From positions 6,542,001-6,606,000 of the forward strand of contig NZ_JARUBF010000001.1 in assembly GCF_029626025.1 (NCBI RefSeq): a stretch of DNA of 64,000 bases, given 5' to 3'. Position numbers and translations under genes: made by a program. This DNA is from Solwaraspora sp. WMMD406. GTDB taxonomy: Bacteria > Actinomycetota > Actinomycetes > Mycobacteriales > Micromonosporaceae. Positions 53,808-59,949 of the stretch are shown here, one piece after another (position 1 is the stretch's first letter; each line of letters opens with the position of its first letter). The notes beneath the pieces are model-generated. The model had not been told where the DNA came from. It worked only from the letters and a program-made list of their open reading frames with translations, and did no database searches.

Positions 53808-54349
53808 ATCCCGACCGACAGACGTACGTCCTCGACACCGGTCCGCTGAGCCATTTCGCTCGCAGCCAGTGGCTCGGCGTGTTGAAGGCGGTCCTCGCAA
53901 ACGTCACCGTGGTGATACCTGACGTCGTCGAGGCCGAGCTACGCGACGGGACAGCCCGGCATAGCTACCTGCAGATGGTGCTCGACGCCGACTGGGTCGG
54001 CGTGGTCCGACTCGATCAATCAGCCCAGATCACCGCCTTCACCTACTACAAGCAGCGGCTCGTCGGATCGGACGGCAGGAACGTCGGTGAGTGCGGAGTT
54101 CTTGCCCTGGCCGAAGCCACACCCCGAGCGGTCGCCATTGTTGACGACCGAGTTGCGAGGAACGCGGCGAAGTCACGCAAGGTCGAGGTCCGCGGGACTC
54201 TGGGACTGTTGTGTGACGCGATCCGACAGGAGTTGCTCACCGTTCCGTTGGTCTCCGCGCTCGCCGATGATCTCCTGCAGAACTCGTACCGGCTGCCCTT
54301 CGGCCCAGGGGATTTCGCGAAGTGGGCCAGCGACGAAGGGCTTCTCTGA
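53804..54349 (+). CDS. PIN-domain nuclease, candidate toxin of the XRE-ImmA pair
   Basis: A 181-residue PIN-like protein with D11 (YVLDTGPLSHFAR), E43/E45 (DVVEAELRDG), E96 (NVGECGVLALAEA) and D114/D115 (AIVDDRVARNAA), so the acidic site is complete. It is closest in pattern to the DUF3368-like PIN branch. The GTG start overlaps the antitoxin stop (GTGA). The C-terminal 40 residues (LPFGPGDFAKWASDEGLL) are unlike the FitB toxin upstream. Confidence 0.82.
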   Translation: MNPDRQTYVLDTGPLSHFARSQWLGVLKAVLANVTVVIPDVVEAELRDGTARHSYLQMVLDADWVGVVRLDQSAQITAFTYYKQRLVGSDGRNVGECGVLALAEATPRAVAIVDDRVARNAAKSRKVEVRGTLGLLCDAIRQELLTVPLVSALADDLLQNSYRLPFGPGDFAKWASDEGLL

Positions 54350-54405
54350 CCTGCGGGCCGAGACAGCGCGTGAGGGCACTTGGTGGGACCGATCGAGCAG
54401 GCACA

Positions 54406-54662
54406 TCAGCCGAGGTCCGGCGGCCGGGCCAGATCACGTGATGGCGCAACTTCGAACTCGACGTCGCCTTCGTTCGGGGACAACCCGATCAGGTCGACGA
54501 TGTTCCGTGGCGGCCGGTCAACCGCTGGTAGTCCTCGATCGTCAGCAGCACATAACCCGGGCGACCCCGATCGGTGATGAAGACCGGCCCACTGCGAGCT
54601 GCGATCTTCGCCCGTCCCGTGTCGTGCTTGAACTCACGACTCCACACCATCGTGACGACCAT
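54406..54662 (-). pseudogene. Frameshifted Phd/YefM-type antitoxin without toxin
   Basis: From ATG 54662 (GGGAGG eight bases upstream) the frame reads a Phd fold: SREFKHDTGRAKIAARSGPV, FITDRGRPGYVLLTIEDYQR. It then stops at 54489-54491 shortly after LTGR. One frame over, the expected tail PPRNIVDLIGLSPNEGDVEF and EVAPSRDLARPPDLG runs to a stop at 54406-54408. A single-base deletion near 54515 explains this. No toxin gene follows; the next gene is convergent. Confidence 0.8.
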
Positions 54663-54837
54663 TGCTACCACCTCCCAACGACCAGCAAGTAGCGATGAGG
54701 TAGCACCACCCCGGACCCGTCGCTACGACGGCATGCGCTAGAGTCCGTTCGAGTAGGACTGTGCAGTGAGGATGCCCACCTCCTTGCGCACCGAGGCTGG
54801 CAGGTCGCCGCCTCGGCGCGGAGGGAGGTAAGCGCCT

Positions 54838-54924
54838 ATGCAGACACAAACGCAAGGCGACCCGTCGGACAGTGATCCGAAGAGGCTCAACCGACGGGTC
54901 AGCGGGCGGCAGATCTCGTGCTGA
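54838..54924 (+). CDS. 28-codon small ORF with strong ribosome binding site
   Basis: GGAGGGAGG lies nine bases before the ATG. The peptide MQTQTQGDPSDSDPKRLNRR then VSGRQISC is polar, ends in Cys and matches nothing I know. A 10-bp inverted repeat (54859-54868 and 54891-54900) lies inside the ORF. It may be a regulatory leader, a small peptide or debris. Confidence 0.35.
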   Translation: MQTQTQGDPSDSDPKRLNRRVSGRQISC

Positions 54925-54946
54925 GACTGCTCAGCCTGGCGGTGCG

Positions 54947-54974
54947 GCTCCTGGAAGCACTAACTTCCTGGAGC
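54947..54974 (+). terminator. Imperfect hairpin after the small ORF
   Basis: Arms GCTCCTGGAAG and CTTCCTGGAGC pair at 10 of 11 positions around CACTAA. It could end the small ORF transcript. Confidence 0.4.
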
Positions 54975-55005
54975 GGCGGTTCGGCGTAACAGCTCGCCGA
55001 GCCTG

Positions 55006-55037
55006 CCCTCGTTTCAAGTTGGCGCTTGATGCGAGGG
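55006..55037. terminator. Second hairpin in the structured region
   Basis: Thirteen-base arms (55006-55018 and 55025-55037) with two mismatches and a six-base loop. Direction is unclear. Confidence 0.4.
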
Positions 55038-55051
55038 CACCGTTCACGTAA

Positions 55052-55074
55052 AACGGATCGTTGAACGATCCGTT
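55052..55074. promoter_or_regulatory. Perfect 23-bp palindrome, TetR-type operator candidate
   Basis: Arms AACGGATCGTT (55052-55062) and AACGATCCGTT (55064-55074) flank a single G. Length, odd centre and AT-flanked CG content match TetR-family operators. No TetR gene is in the window. Confidence 0.6.
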
Positions 55075-55110
55075 ATCCGCAGGGCGGAATATCCCACTCG
55101 TCGGACGTTT

Positions 55111-55132
55111 TGTCAACCGGGATCGGTTGACA
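55111..55132. promoter_or_regulatory. 22-bp inverted repeat
   Basis: TGTCAACC (55111-55118) and GGTTGACA (55125-55132) flank GGGATC. The right arm contains TTGACA and the left its complement, so it may hold a -35 for either direction as well as an operator. Confidence 0.5.
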
Positions 55133-55193
55133 GTGAGCTCGGCGCACTGGCTACTCGGGAGCAGGACGAGGTGTCGAGCGGGCAGTCACGAGG

Positions 55194-55388
55194 TCAGGGG
55201 TGGGTGGGGAGGTGGGTGACGAAAGTGGACCAGGCGGCGGGGGCGAAGGTCAGCACCGGGCCGGTCTGGTCCTTGCTGTCGCGTACCAGCACCGTGCCGG
55301 GCAGGTTGTCGGCGACCTCGACACACGCGCCACCGGCACCGTTGGACCGGGTCGACTTGCGGAAACGAGGGGTGCCGGTCAGCTCCAT
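55194..55388 (-). CDS. DUF397 protein
   Basis: A 64-residue protein of the actinobacterial DUF397 family: FRKSTRSNGAGGACVEVADN, VLVRDSKDQTGPVLTFAP and AWSTFVTHL. DUF397 genes nearly always follow an XRE-DUF5753 gene, as here (10-base overlap). BldB/AbaA-like whiJ clusters of Streptomyces hold the same pair, and in those DUF397 proteins counteract the XRE partner. Confidence 0.93.
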   Translation of the reverse strand: MELTGTPRFRKSTRSNGAGGACVEVADNLPGTVLVRDSKDQTGPVLTFAPAAWSTFVTHLPTHP

Positions 55389-56155
55389 GTCAGCGCCGCT
55401 TTCTCGATCAGGTCGCGGGACTCCGCGATGGGCAGGGCGTGGCTACGGACATCTTCCCACACCTGTTCGAGTCGCAGCACGCGTTGCGGGTCATCGATGG
55501 GCTCGCCGCCGAAGTGGGTGTCCAGGTAGCCCACCCTCCGGCCGTGCACTGTGCCGAGCACGAATGGGCCGTTGAGCCCAGCGTACGCTCCGGCGGTCGC
55601 CGGCACGACGTGCACCATTACGTTGGGCCGGTCGCAGGCGGCGGCGAGCGCGGTCAACTGCTCCAGCATGACGTCCGGCGAGCCGACCTGCCGGTGCAGC
55701 ACCGACCGGTCGAGCACCGCGACCAGGTATGCAGGGTTGTCCGCTCGGGTGATGGCCTCCTGCCGGGCCAGCCGGGAAGCGAGCGCGGTCTCGACGTCGT
55801 CGACCGGGCCGACGTCGGTGAGCAAGTGTCGGGCGTACGCCTCGGTCTGCAACAGCCCTGGCACGACGGACAGCTCGAAGTAGCGCAGGATGCTGGCCTG
55901 CGCTTCGTTTTCGGCCCACGAGCGCAGGAACGGCGCGATCGACTGCCCGCGCGCCTGAGCGGCCAGCCGCTGGATCCGGTCGCCGGTCTCGAAGACGCCG
56001 TCGAGGGCCGTGGCGATCGCCGACACCGGGATCAGCCGCCCCGACTCGTAGCTGCCGATCGACGACCCGCTCACCCCGACCAGCGCGCCGAGCTGCTCCT
56101 GCGACATCCCCCGCCCGGTCCGCTCCTTGCGGATGGCCTCCTGCAAGTCGATCAT
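55379..56155 (-). CDS. XRE-family regulator with DUF5753 (WhiJ/AbaA-like)
   Basis: A 258-residue regulator. The helix-turn-helix is MSQEQLGALVGVSGSSIGSY (about 17-36). The DUF5753 domain (about 80-250) shows SILRYFELSVVPGLLQTEAY, YLVAVLDRSVLHRQVG and FGGEPIDDPQRVLRLEQVWE. Such pairs with DUF397 affect development and antibiotic production in Streptomyces. The start at 56155 is fixed by family alignment; a promoter (TTGCTA, 16 bases, TATCTA) lies 74 bases upstream. Confidence 0.92.
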   Translation of the reverse strand: MIDLQEAIRKERTGRGMSQEQLGALVGVSGSSIGSYESGRLIPVSAIATALDGVFETGDRIQRLAAQARGQSIAPFLRSWAENEAQASILRYFELSVVPGLLQTEAYARHLLTDVGPVDDVETALASRLARQEAITRADNPAYLVAVLDRSVLHRQVGSPDVMLEQLTALAAACDRPNVMVHVVPATAGAYAGLNGPFVLGTVHGRRVGYLDTHFGGEPIDDPQRVLRLEQVWEDVRSHALPIAESRDLIEKAALTWS

Positions 56156-56228
56156 TATCCGACCCCTTATCAGATTCGTAGGAACTCTCCGACATTCCTC
56201 CGACTCCAACATCTTCCATCGGACCGGA

Positions 56229-56256
56229 TAGATAGTCCAGGGTGGAGGGGTAGCAA
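56229..56256 (-). promoter_or_regulatory. Promoter of the XRE-DUF5753/DUF397 pair
   Basis: On the minus strand TTGCTA (56256-56251) and TATCTA (56234-56229) are 16 bases apart, about 70 bases before the start codon. Confidence 0.55.
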
Positions 56257-56541
56257 GATTGAGAACGTGATCCACGGAGGATGGAGCCCCCGGGGCGCGT
56301 GTGAGAACCATTTCACGGTCACAGCCGTCGACCGTCCGGAACCCGCCCGGGAGCCCCCGTACCAGGGCTGATCCGGCGCGCCGGCTGATGGCCGAAACGC
56401 GGCCGACACCGCGTTCCCGCAAGCACCACCGAAATGGCGTACGCACGCGTCCCGGGCCGATCACCTGACGGATCGTTGTGTCGTGAAATCGATGACTGCC
56501 CTGGTTGCCGTACCGCCGATGAGGGCTGCGGTGATTGGGGC

Positions 56542-56580
56542 GGGGTGGCCCTGCCGATCGGCAAACGGCAGGGCCACCCC
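56542..56580 (+). terminator. Strong hairpin in the leader of the DivIVA-like gene
   Basis: Perfect 15-bp GC-rich arms (56542-56556 and 56566-56580) around nine bases, followed by TTCC and 36 bases before the ATG. It could be an attenuator, or a terminator shielding the gene from readthrough. Confidence 0.6.
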
Positions 56581-56616
56581 TTCCATAGCCGTCTGATGTC
56601 CGAGGGAGGAAATGTG

Positions 56617-56994
56617 ATGCGAGAACTGTGGCGACGGTGGCGCGTCCGGTGGCAACGGCGGCGGATGGCGTCGACCCCACCACACCAATGGCCGAGCGGC
56701 AGCGGCGTGTACCGCGTACCCGGAAACCACCGTAACCAGCGACCGGCCGCGTACCGTCCGATTCGGCCCTGGCAGGTCCGCAGCCAGCACTTTCGCACCG
56801 CCAGCCGGCGCTCCCACGGACGCGGCCTCGACCCGGCCGACGTCGCCGCGTTCCTCGACCGCGTCGCCCACGACCTCGGCATCCTCTACGCCGAACTGGA
56901 CCGCACCTACGAACAGAACGACCGGATCAAGGACGCCTTGCGCCGCTGGCAGAGCAGCCACGCGGCCAGCGTCACACCGTCGGGCTATCACTGA
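56617..56994 (+). CDS. DivIVA-domain-like small protein
   Basis: A 125-residue protein. The first 75 residues are Arg/Trp/Pro-rich (MRELWRRWRVRWQRRRMAST). Residues about 83-118 (GLDPADVAAFLDRVAHDLGI, LYAELDRTYEQNDRIKDALR) are the start of a DivIVA-type coiled coil, where LxPADV is the N-terminal motif. The coiled coil is short, so it may be an adaptor rather than a polar scaffold. GAGGGAGGA lies six bases before the ATG. It faces the XRE-DUF397 pair. Confidence 0.7.
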   Translation: MRELWRRWRVRWQRRRMASTPPHQWPSGSGVYRVPGNHRNQRPAAYRPIRPWQVRSQHFRTASRRSHGRGLDPADVAAFLDRVAHDLGILYAELDRTYEQNDRIKDALRRWQSSHAASVTPSGYH

Positions 56995-57033
56995 TCGCCA
57001 GACGTCGTCAGCCACATACCCATGATCGTCTAT

Positions 57034-57917
57034 GAGGTCTATTCACAGGCCATCCTGTAGAAGTGCAACCCGATAACACAGGAGATCGTTTCTGTGAAGG
57101 TCGCGAGCGGTCTGCGGTAGTCGGTGTGCAGGATCCGCCATGTCTTCAGGTTCGCGACGACCTGTTCCACAACCCAGCGGATCTTGTTGACCTGCCTGTT
57201 GTATTCCTTCTGCCATTCCGCGAGCTCGCCACCTTTGGGCTTCTTGTACGGGGTGATCATGCCGTTGCCGACGTAGCCCTTGTCACCGATCCAGTCTCCG
57301 GGATTCAGGGTGACGAGGACCCCGGTGTCGTTGATCGCGTACGAGTCGTGGTGGTTGCCGGTGACGGGATCGGAGATCCAGGCGAGCGCGCCGTCGAGGG
57401 TGCAGGCGACCTGGACGCTCATGCCCGTGGTCTTGTGCTTGCCGGAGTACAGACAGCGGTGCGTGCGCCATGACCAGCAGGGAAGCAGGGTGCCGTCGAC
57501 GATGTACTGGTCGGTCGGGCTGAGGTCGTCGGCTGTCGGTACGAACTCCGTCAGCACGCGATCGAGGACCGGGGTGATGCCGGTGACCGCTCGCGAGATC
57601 GTCGGCTGGGAGACGCCGTGTGCTTCGGCGATCTCCGCTTGGACGCGGTTGCGACGCATGTAGGTCAACGCGACGACGACAGCGCGGTAGAGACCAAGGA
57701 CCGGGGGCCACGGCTCCACATCCAGATCCTGGCATTCCGCTCGGACCAGCACGCAGAGGTCGCGGATCTGGTCCGTGGTGAAGCCAGTGGTATGATACAT
57801 GTTCGGCGGTCCGCTTTTCTTTGTGATGTTGTGTGGTAACTCCATCCTACGGAAGAGCGGATCGTCCTTTTATTGGGGGTCTACTGTAGCGGGTCGGAGG
57901 CCTGCTGAATAAGCCTC
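57034..57917 (-). mobile_element. IS5-family insertion sequence
   Basis: About 884 bp. Imperfect terminal repeats: GAGGTCTATTCACAGGCC at the left and, on the minus strand at the right, GAGGCTTATTCAGCAGGCC (57917-57899). The flanks carry TAT on both sides (57031-57033 and 57918-57920), a likely 3-bp target duplication. The transposase gene is intact, so the element may still be active. Confidence 0.8.
57039..57845 (-). CDS. IS5-family transposase
   Basis: A 268-residue DDE transposase. The N-terminal HTH_Tnp_4-type domain (RVQAEIAEAHGVSQPTISRA) precedes the catalytic triad D117 (YIVDGTLLP), D188 (WIGDKGYVG) and E227 (WVVEQVVANLK). The stop codon lies in the left terminal repeat. Codon use is less GC-extreme than the neighbours. 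Start at 57845; MYHTTGF (residue 16) is another option. Confidence 0.93.
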   Translation of the reverse strand: MELPHNITKKSGPPNMYHTTGFTTDQIRDLCVLVRAECQDLDVEPWPPVLGLYRAVVVALTYMRRNRVQAEIAEAHGVSQPTISRAVTGITPVLDRVLTEFVPTADDLSPTDQYIVDGTLLPCWSWRTHRCLYSGKHKTTGMSVQVACTLDGALAWISDPVTGNHHDSYAINDTGVLVTLNPGDWIGDKGYVGNGMITPYKKPKGGELAEWQKEYNRQVNKIRWVVEQVVANLKTWRILHTDYRRPLATFTETISCVIGLHFYRMACE

Positions 57918-57942
57918 TATGGACACCATTATCATCGGTCCG

Positions 57943-58278
57943 ATGACCGATGACTTCTACTGCGAACAGGCGCTCAGCGGCAACACCCCGGTCCAGGTCG
58001 TGGCCGAAACGGCCCACGTGCTCGCCTTCCACCACACCCGGCCTTTCTGGCCCGTCCATATCGTCGTCATCCCGAAACGCCATATCCCGTCGCTGGTGGA
58101 CCTGGGTGACGCCGACATCTCCGAGGTTCATCAAGTCCTGGCCGTCGTCCGCGATATCGCGGCACAGGTCAGCGCCGAACACGGCGCGGCTCGCGTCCTG
58201 ACCAACCTCGGCGCATACCAGGACTCCAAACACCTGCACTTCCACGTCAACAGCGGCGAGCCGTTGCGTCACGACTGA
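57943..58278 (+). CDS. HIT-family nucleotide hydrolase
   Basis: A 111-residue HIT protein with the metal-free catalytic motif HLHFHVNSG (H-x-H-x-H) and IVVIPKRHIPSLVDL. It would hydrolyse or transfer on nucleoside phosphoramidates or dinucleotides. MTDDFYCEQAL is the family start; an in-frame ATG at 57919 was created at the insertion sequence junction. The insertion sits 25 bp upstream, so the native promoter has been displaced. Confidence 0.88.
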   Translation: MTDDFYCEQALSGNTPVQVVAETAHVLAFHHTRPFWPVHIVVIPKRHIPSLVDLGDADISEVHQVLAVVRDIAAQVSAEHGAARVLTNLGAYQDSKHLHFHVNSGEPLRHD

Positions 58279-58318
58279 CGACGACCGCCGCCAGCACGAT
58301 CATCATTGACCGACGCCG

Positions 58319-58882
58319 CTAGCCCGCCTGGTCGCCGAGCAGCCGGCGGGCGACTCGCAGCGCGTCGGCGCCCTCGGTGTCCGAGCCGGCAGCCGCGCTC
58401 GCTGCGAACGCTTCGATCTGATCCAGGTGCTCCGGTTGGAGCCCACGATTCGGCAGCGGAGCGATCAGCAGGGCACGCCCGCTGGCGGTGAGTTCCTCGT
58501 GCACAGGTCCGCTGGTTGGCGTCTCGGCGTCGTCGGTCCAGATCAGCGGCTGTCCCTGCGCGACGACCTCCCGTGCGGCAGCGAGCTTCGCCACCGCAGC
58601 GGTCGACGTGGACATCTCGTGGGTCCAGCTGCGTCCGAGACGAGGCAGGCCGAAGAGACGCTCCACCTGGTCCGCCTCGACGCACCAGGTGCTGCACCAG
58701 CGGATCTCGACCGCGCCGGCGCGGTGCATCGACCGGATGCGGTCGATCAGCGCCGGCGCCCACCGCAGCCGGTATTCGACCGCGCCGACGTGTGCGGTGC
58801 CGTTGCGCGGCGCCGCGCCCCAGCCGGGGCGGGTCACGTTGACGACTCCGTCGACGTCGAGCAGCCACACAGCTCGTCGCAC
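58319..58882 (-). CDS. HAD-like hydrolase of unknown substrate
   Basis: A 187-residue protein starting VRRAVWLLDVDGVVNVTRPG, with the DxDG nucleophile motif I. RWCSTWCVEADQ (motif II Ser/Thr) and LIWTDDAETP (motif IV) follow. It resembles small actinobacterial secretion-free HAD proteins. The GTG start has GGAGGT six bases upstream. A nested inverted repeat starts just before its ribosome binding site. Confidence 0.82.
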   Translation of the reverse strand: MRRAVWLLDVDGVVNVTRPGWGAAPRNGTAHVGAVEYRLRWAPALIDRIRSMHRAGAVEIRWCSTWCVEADQVERLFGLPRLGRSWTHEMSTSTAAVAKLAAAREVVAQGQPLIWTDDAETPTSGPVHEELTASGRALLIAPLPNRGLQPEHLDQIEAFAASAAAGSDTEGADALRVARRLLGDQAG

Positions 58883-58895
58883 TGGGTTACCTCCG

Positions 58896-59025
58896 TAGCG
58901 CACCACCCAGGTTTGACCGCACCGTCGTCCGCGAGGTGAGGCTCATCCACGTCACCCGTCGATCGAGACGTGGACCAGCCTCACCTCGGTGTGGGACCGG
59001 ACGACCAACCCGTGGTGGTGCGCTA
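58896..59025. repeat. Nested 130-bp inverted repeat (MITE-like)
   Basis: Three perfect nested arms: TAGCGCACCACC (58896-58907) with its complement at 59014-59025; CGAGGTGAGGCT (58932-58943) with 58977-58988; CCACGT (58947-58952) with 58968-58973. GTCGTCCG is partly paired between. It lies between divergent genes, so it is not a usual terminator. No clear target duplication was found. Confidence 0.75.
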
Positions 59026-59042
59026 ACCATAGACTGAGGCGC

Positions 59043-59273
59043 ATGCCGGACCAGCGGAAAACCGTCATCGACCTGGACGAGGAATTACTGGACCGCGCCC
59101 GTCGTGAACTCGGCACCAGCACCAAGGAGGAGACGATTCACGAGGCGCTGCGCATAGTCGCCGAACGCGGGGGCCGACTGGCCGCGGTCCAGGAACTCAT
59201 GTCCATCGACCGGGATTGGGACGGCATCGTCGACGATGGCAATACGCCGACCAGCGACAGAGACGCGATGTGA
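59043..59273 (+). CDS. VapB-type antitoxin without an adjacent toxin
   Basis: A 76-residue antitoxin: RKTVIDLDEELLDRARRELG and TSTKEETIHEALRIVAERGG are the ribbon-helix-helix. The tail LMSIDRDWDGIVDD would bind a PIN toxin. A GTG overlaps the stop, as in paired vapBC genes, but that frame does not encode a PIN domain. The -10 TAGACT is seven bases before the ATG (leaderless). Confidence 0.85.
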   Translation: MPDQRKTVIDLDEELLDRARRELGTSTKEETIHEALRIVAERGGRLAAVQELMSIDRDWDGIVDDGNTPTSDRDAM

Positions 59274-59306
59274 ACGCCTCCTGGAGTTACCCGGGCTCGC
59301 GTTGTC

Positions 59307-59879
59307 TCAGTGAGTCGCGGGGTTGGCGGCGAGCATCGCGCAGAACAGGGCACCCTGCTCGATCGCGTCGTCCAGGGCGACATGCTCGTGCGGGTGGTCG
59401 CCGAACCACTCGCGGGGCATGGTCCGCTTCGACGTCGTCCGGTAGCCGGTGCCCAGCAGCGCCATGGCGTACGTCTTGATGTCCAGCGCCGAGTGGGAGA
59501 ACGGACTCGATCCGGTGAAGCGGATCAGGTACCAGTAGACGAACATGAAGTCGTACGCCGCCGGGTAGCCGATGAACACCGGCCGCCCCGGCAGCTGGGC
59601 CAGCCACTCGCTGTAGCGGGCCATCGCCGCCGCCGGTTCCTGCTGGTCGGCCCGGCACGCCGCCCACGCCTCCGGCTGCGTCTCCCACCACGCCATGGTC
59701 TGCGGGGCTCCGGTCGCATCGGGCAGGGTGACCAGGTTGGCGCTGAACGTGCCGACCAATTCCTTGCCCGCCGTGTACGCCGCCGAGGCGAAGCTCAACA
59801 TCGAGTGCGGGCCGGGAATGGGTCCGTCCGCCTCGACGTCCGTGCTGACGTAGATCTCCGCTTGTGCCACATCCGGCAC
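59307..59879 (-). CDS. DnaQ-like 3'-5' exonuclease domain protein
   Basis: A 190-residue RNase H-fold protein with the DEDD pattern: DxE in [11 protein letters not shown], Asp in [16 protein letters not shown] and HxxxxD in [13 protein letters not shown]. The family occurs as stand-alone proteins in actinomycetes; nucleic-acid or small-RNA trimming is likely but unshown. It is convergent with the orphan VapB gene. Confidence 0.83.
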   Translation of the reverse strand: MPDVAQAEIYVSTDVEADGPIPGPHSMLSFASAAYTAGKELVGTFSANLVTLPDATGAPQTMAWWETQPEAWAACRADQQEPAAAMARYSEWLAQLPGRPVFIGYPAAYDFMFVYWYLIRFTGSSPFSHSALDIKTYAMALLGTGYRTTSKRTMPREWFGDHPHEHVALDDAIEQGALFCAMLAANPATH

Positions 59880-59949
59880 CGTACGCCCAGCCGGTGGCGG
59901 GCTGTCGTGCGGTGCCGGGCGTGGGGCGCGGTCGGTCGGTCAGGTCAGG

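Larger units (their letters stand above)
54925..55193. other. Structured non-coding region
   Basis: No gene is apparent. The stretch holds two imperfect hairpins (54947-54974 and 55006-55037) and two palindromes described separately. Confidence 0.5.
56156..56616. other. Divergent promoter region between XRE-DUF5753 and DivIVA-like genes
   Basis: This 461-bp gap holds the minus-strand promoter at 56229-56256 and a strong hairpin at 56542-56580. I see no gene in it. Confidence 0.5.

Noticed and set aside
54947-55037. tRNA-like fold in the structured region
   Set aside because: There is no T-loop or anticodon stem in the right spacing; the pairings are simple hairpins.
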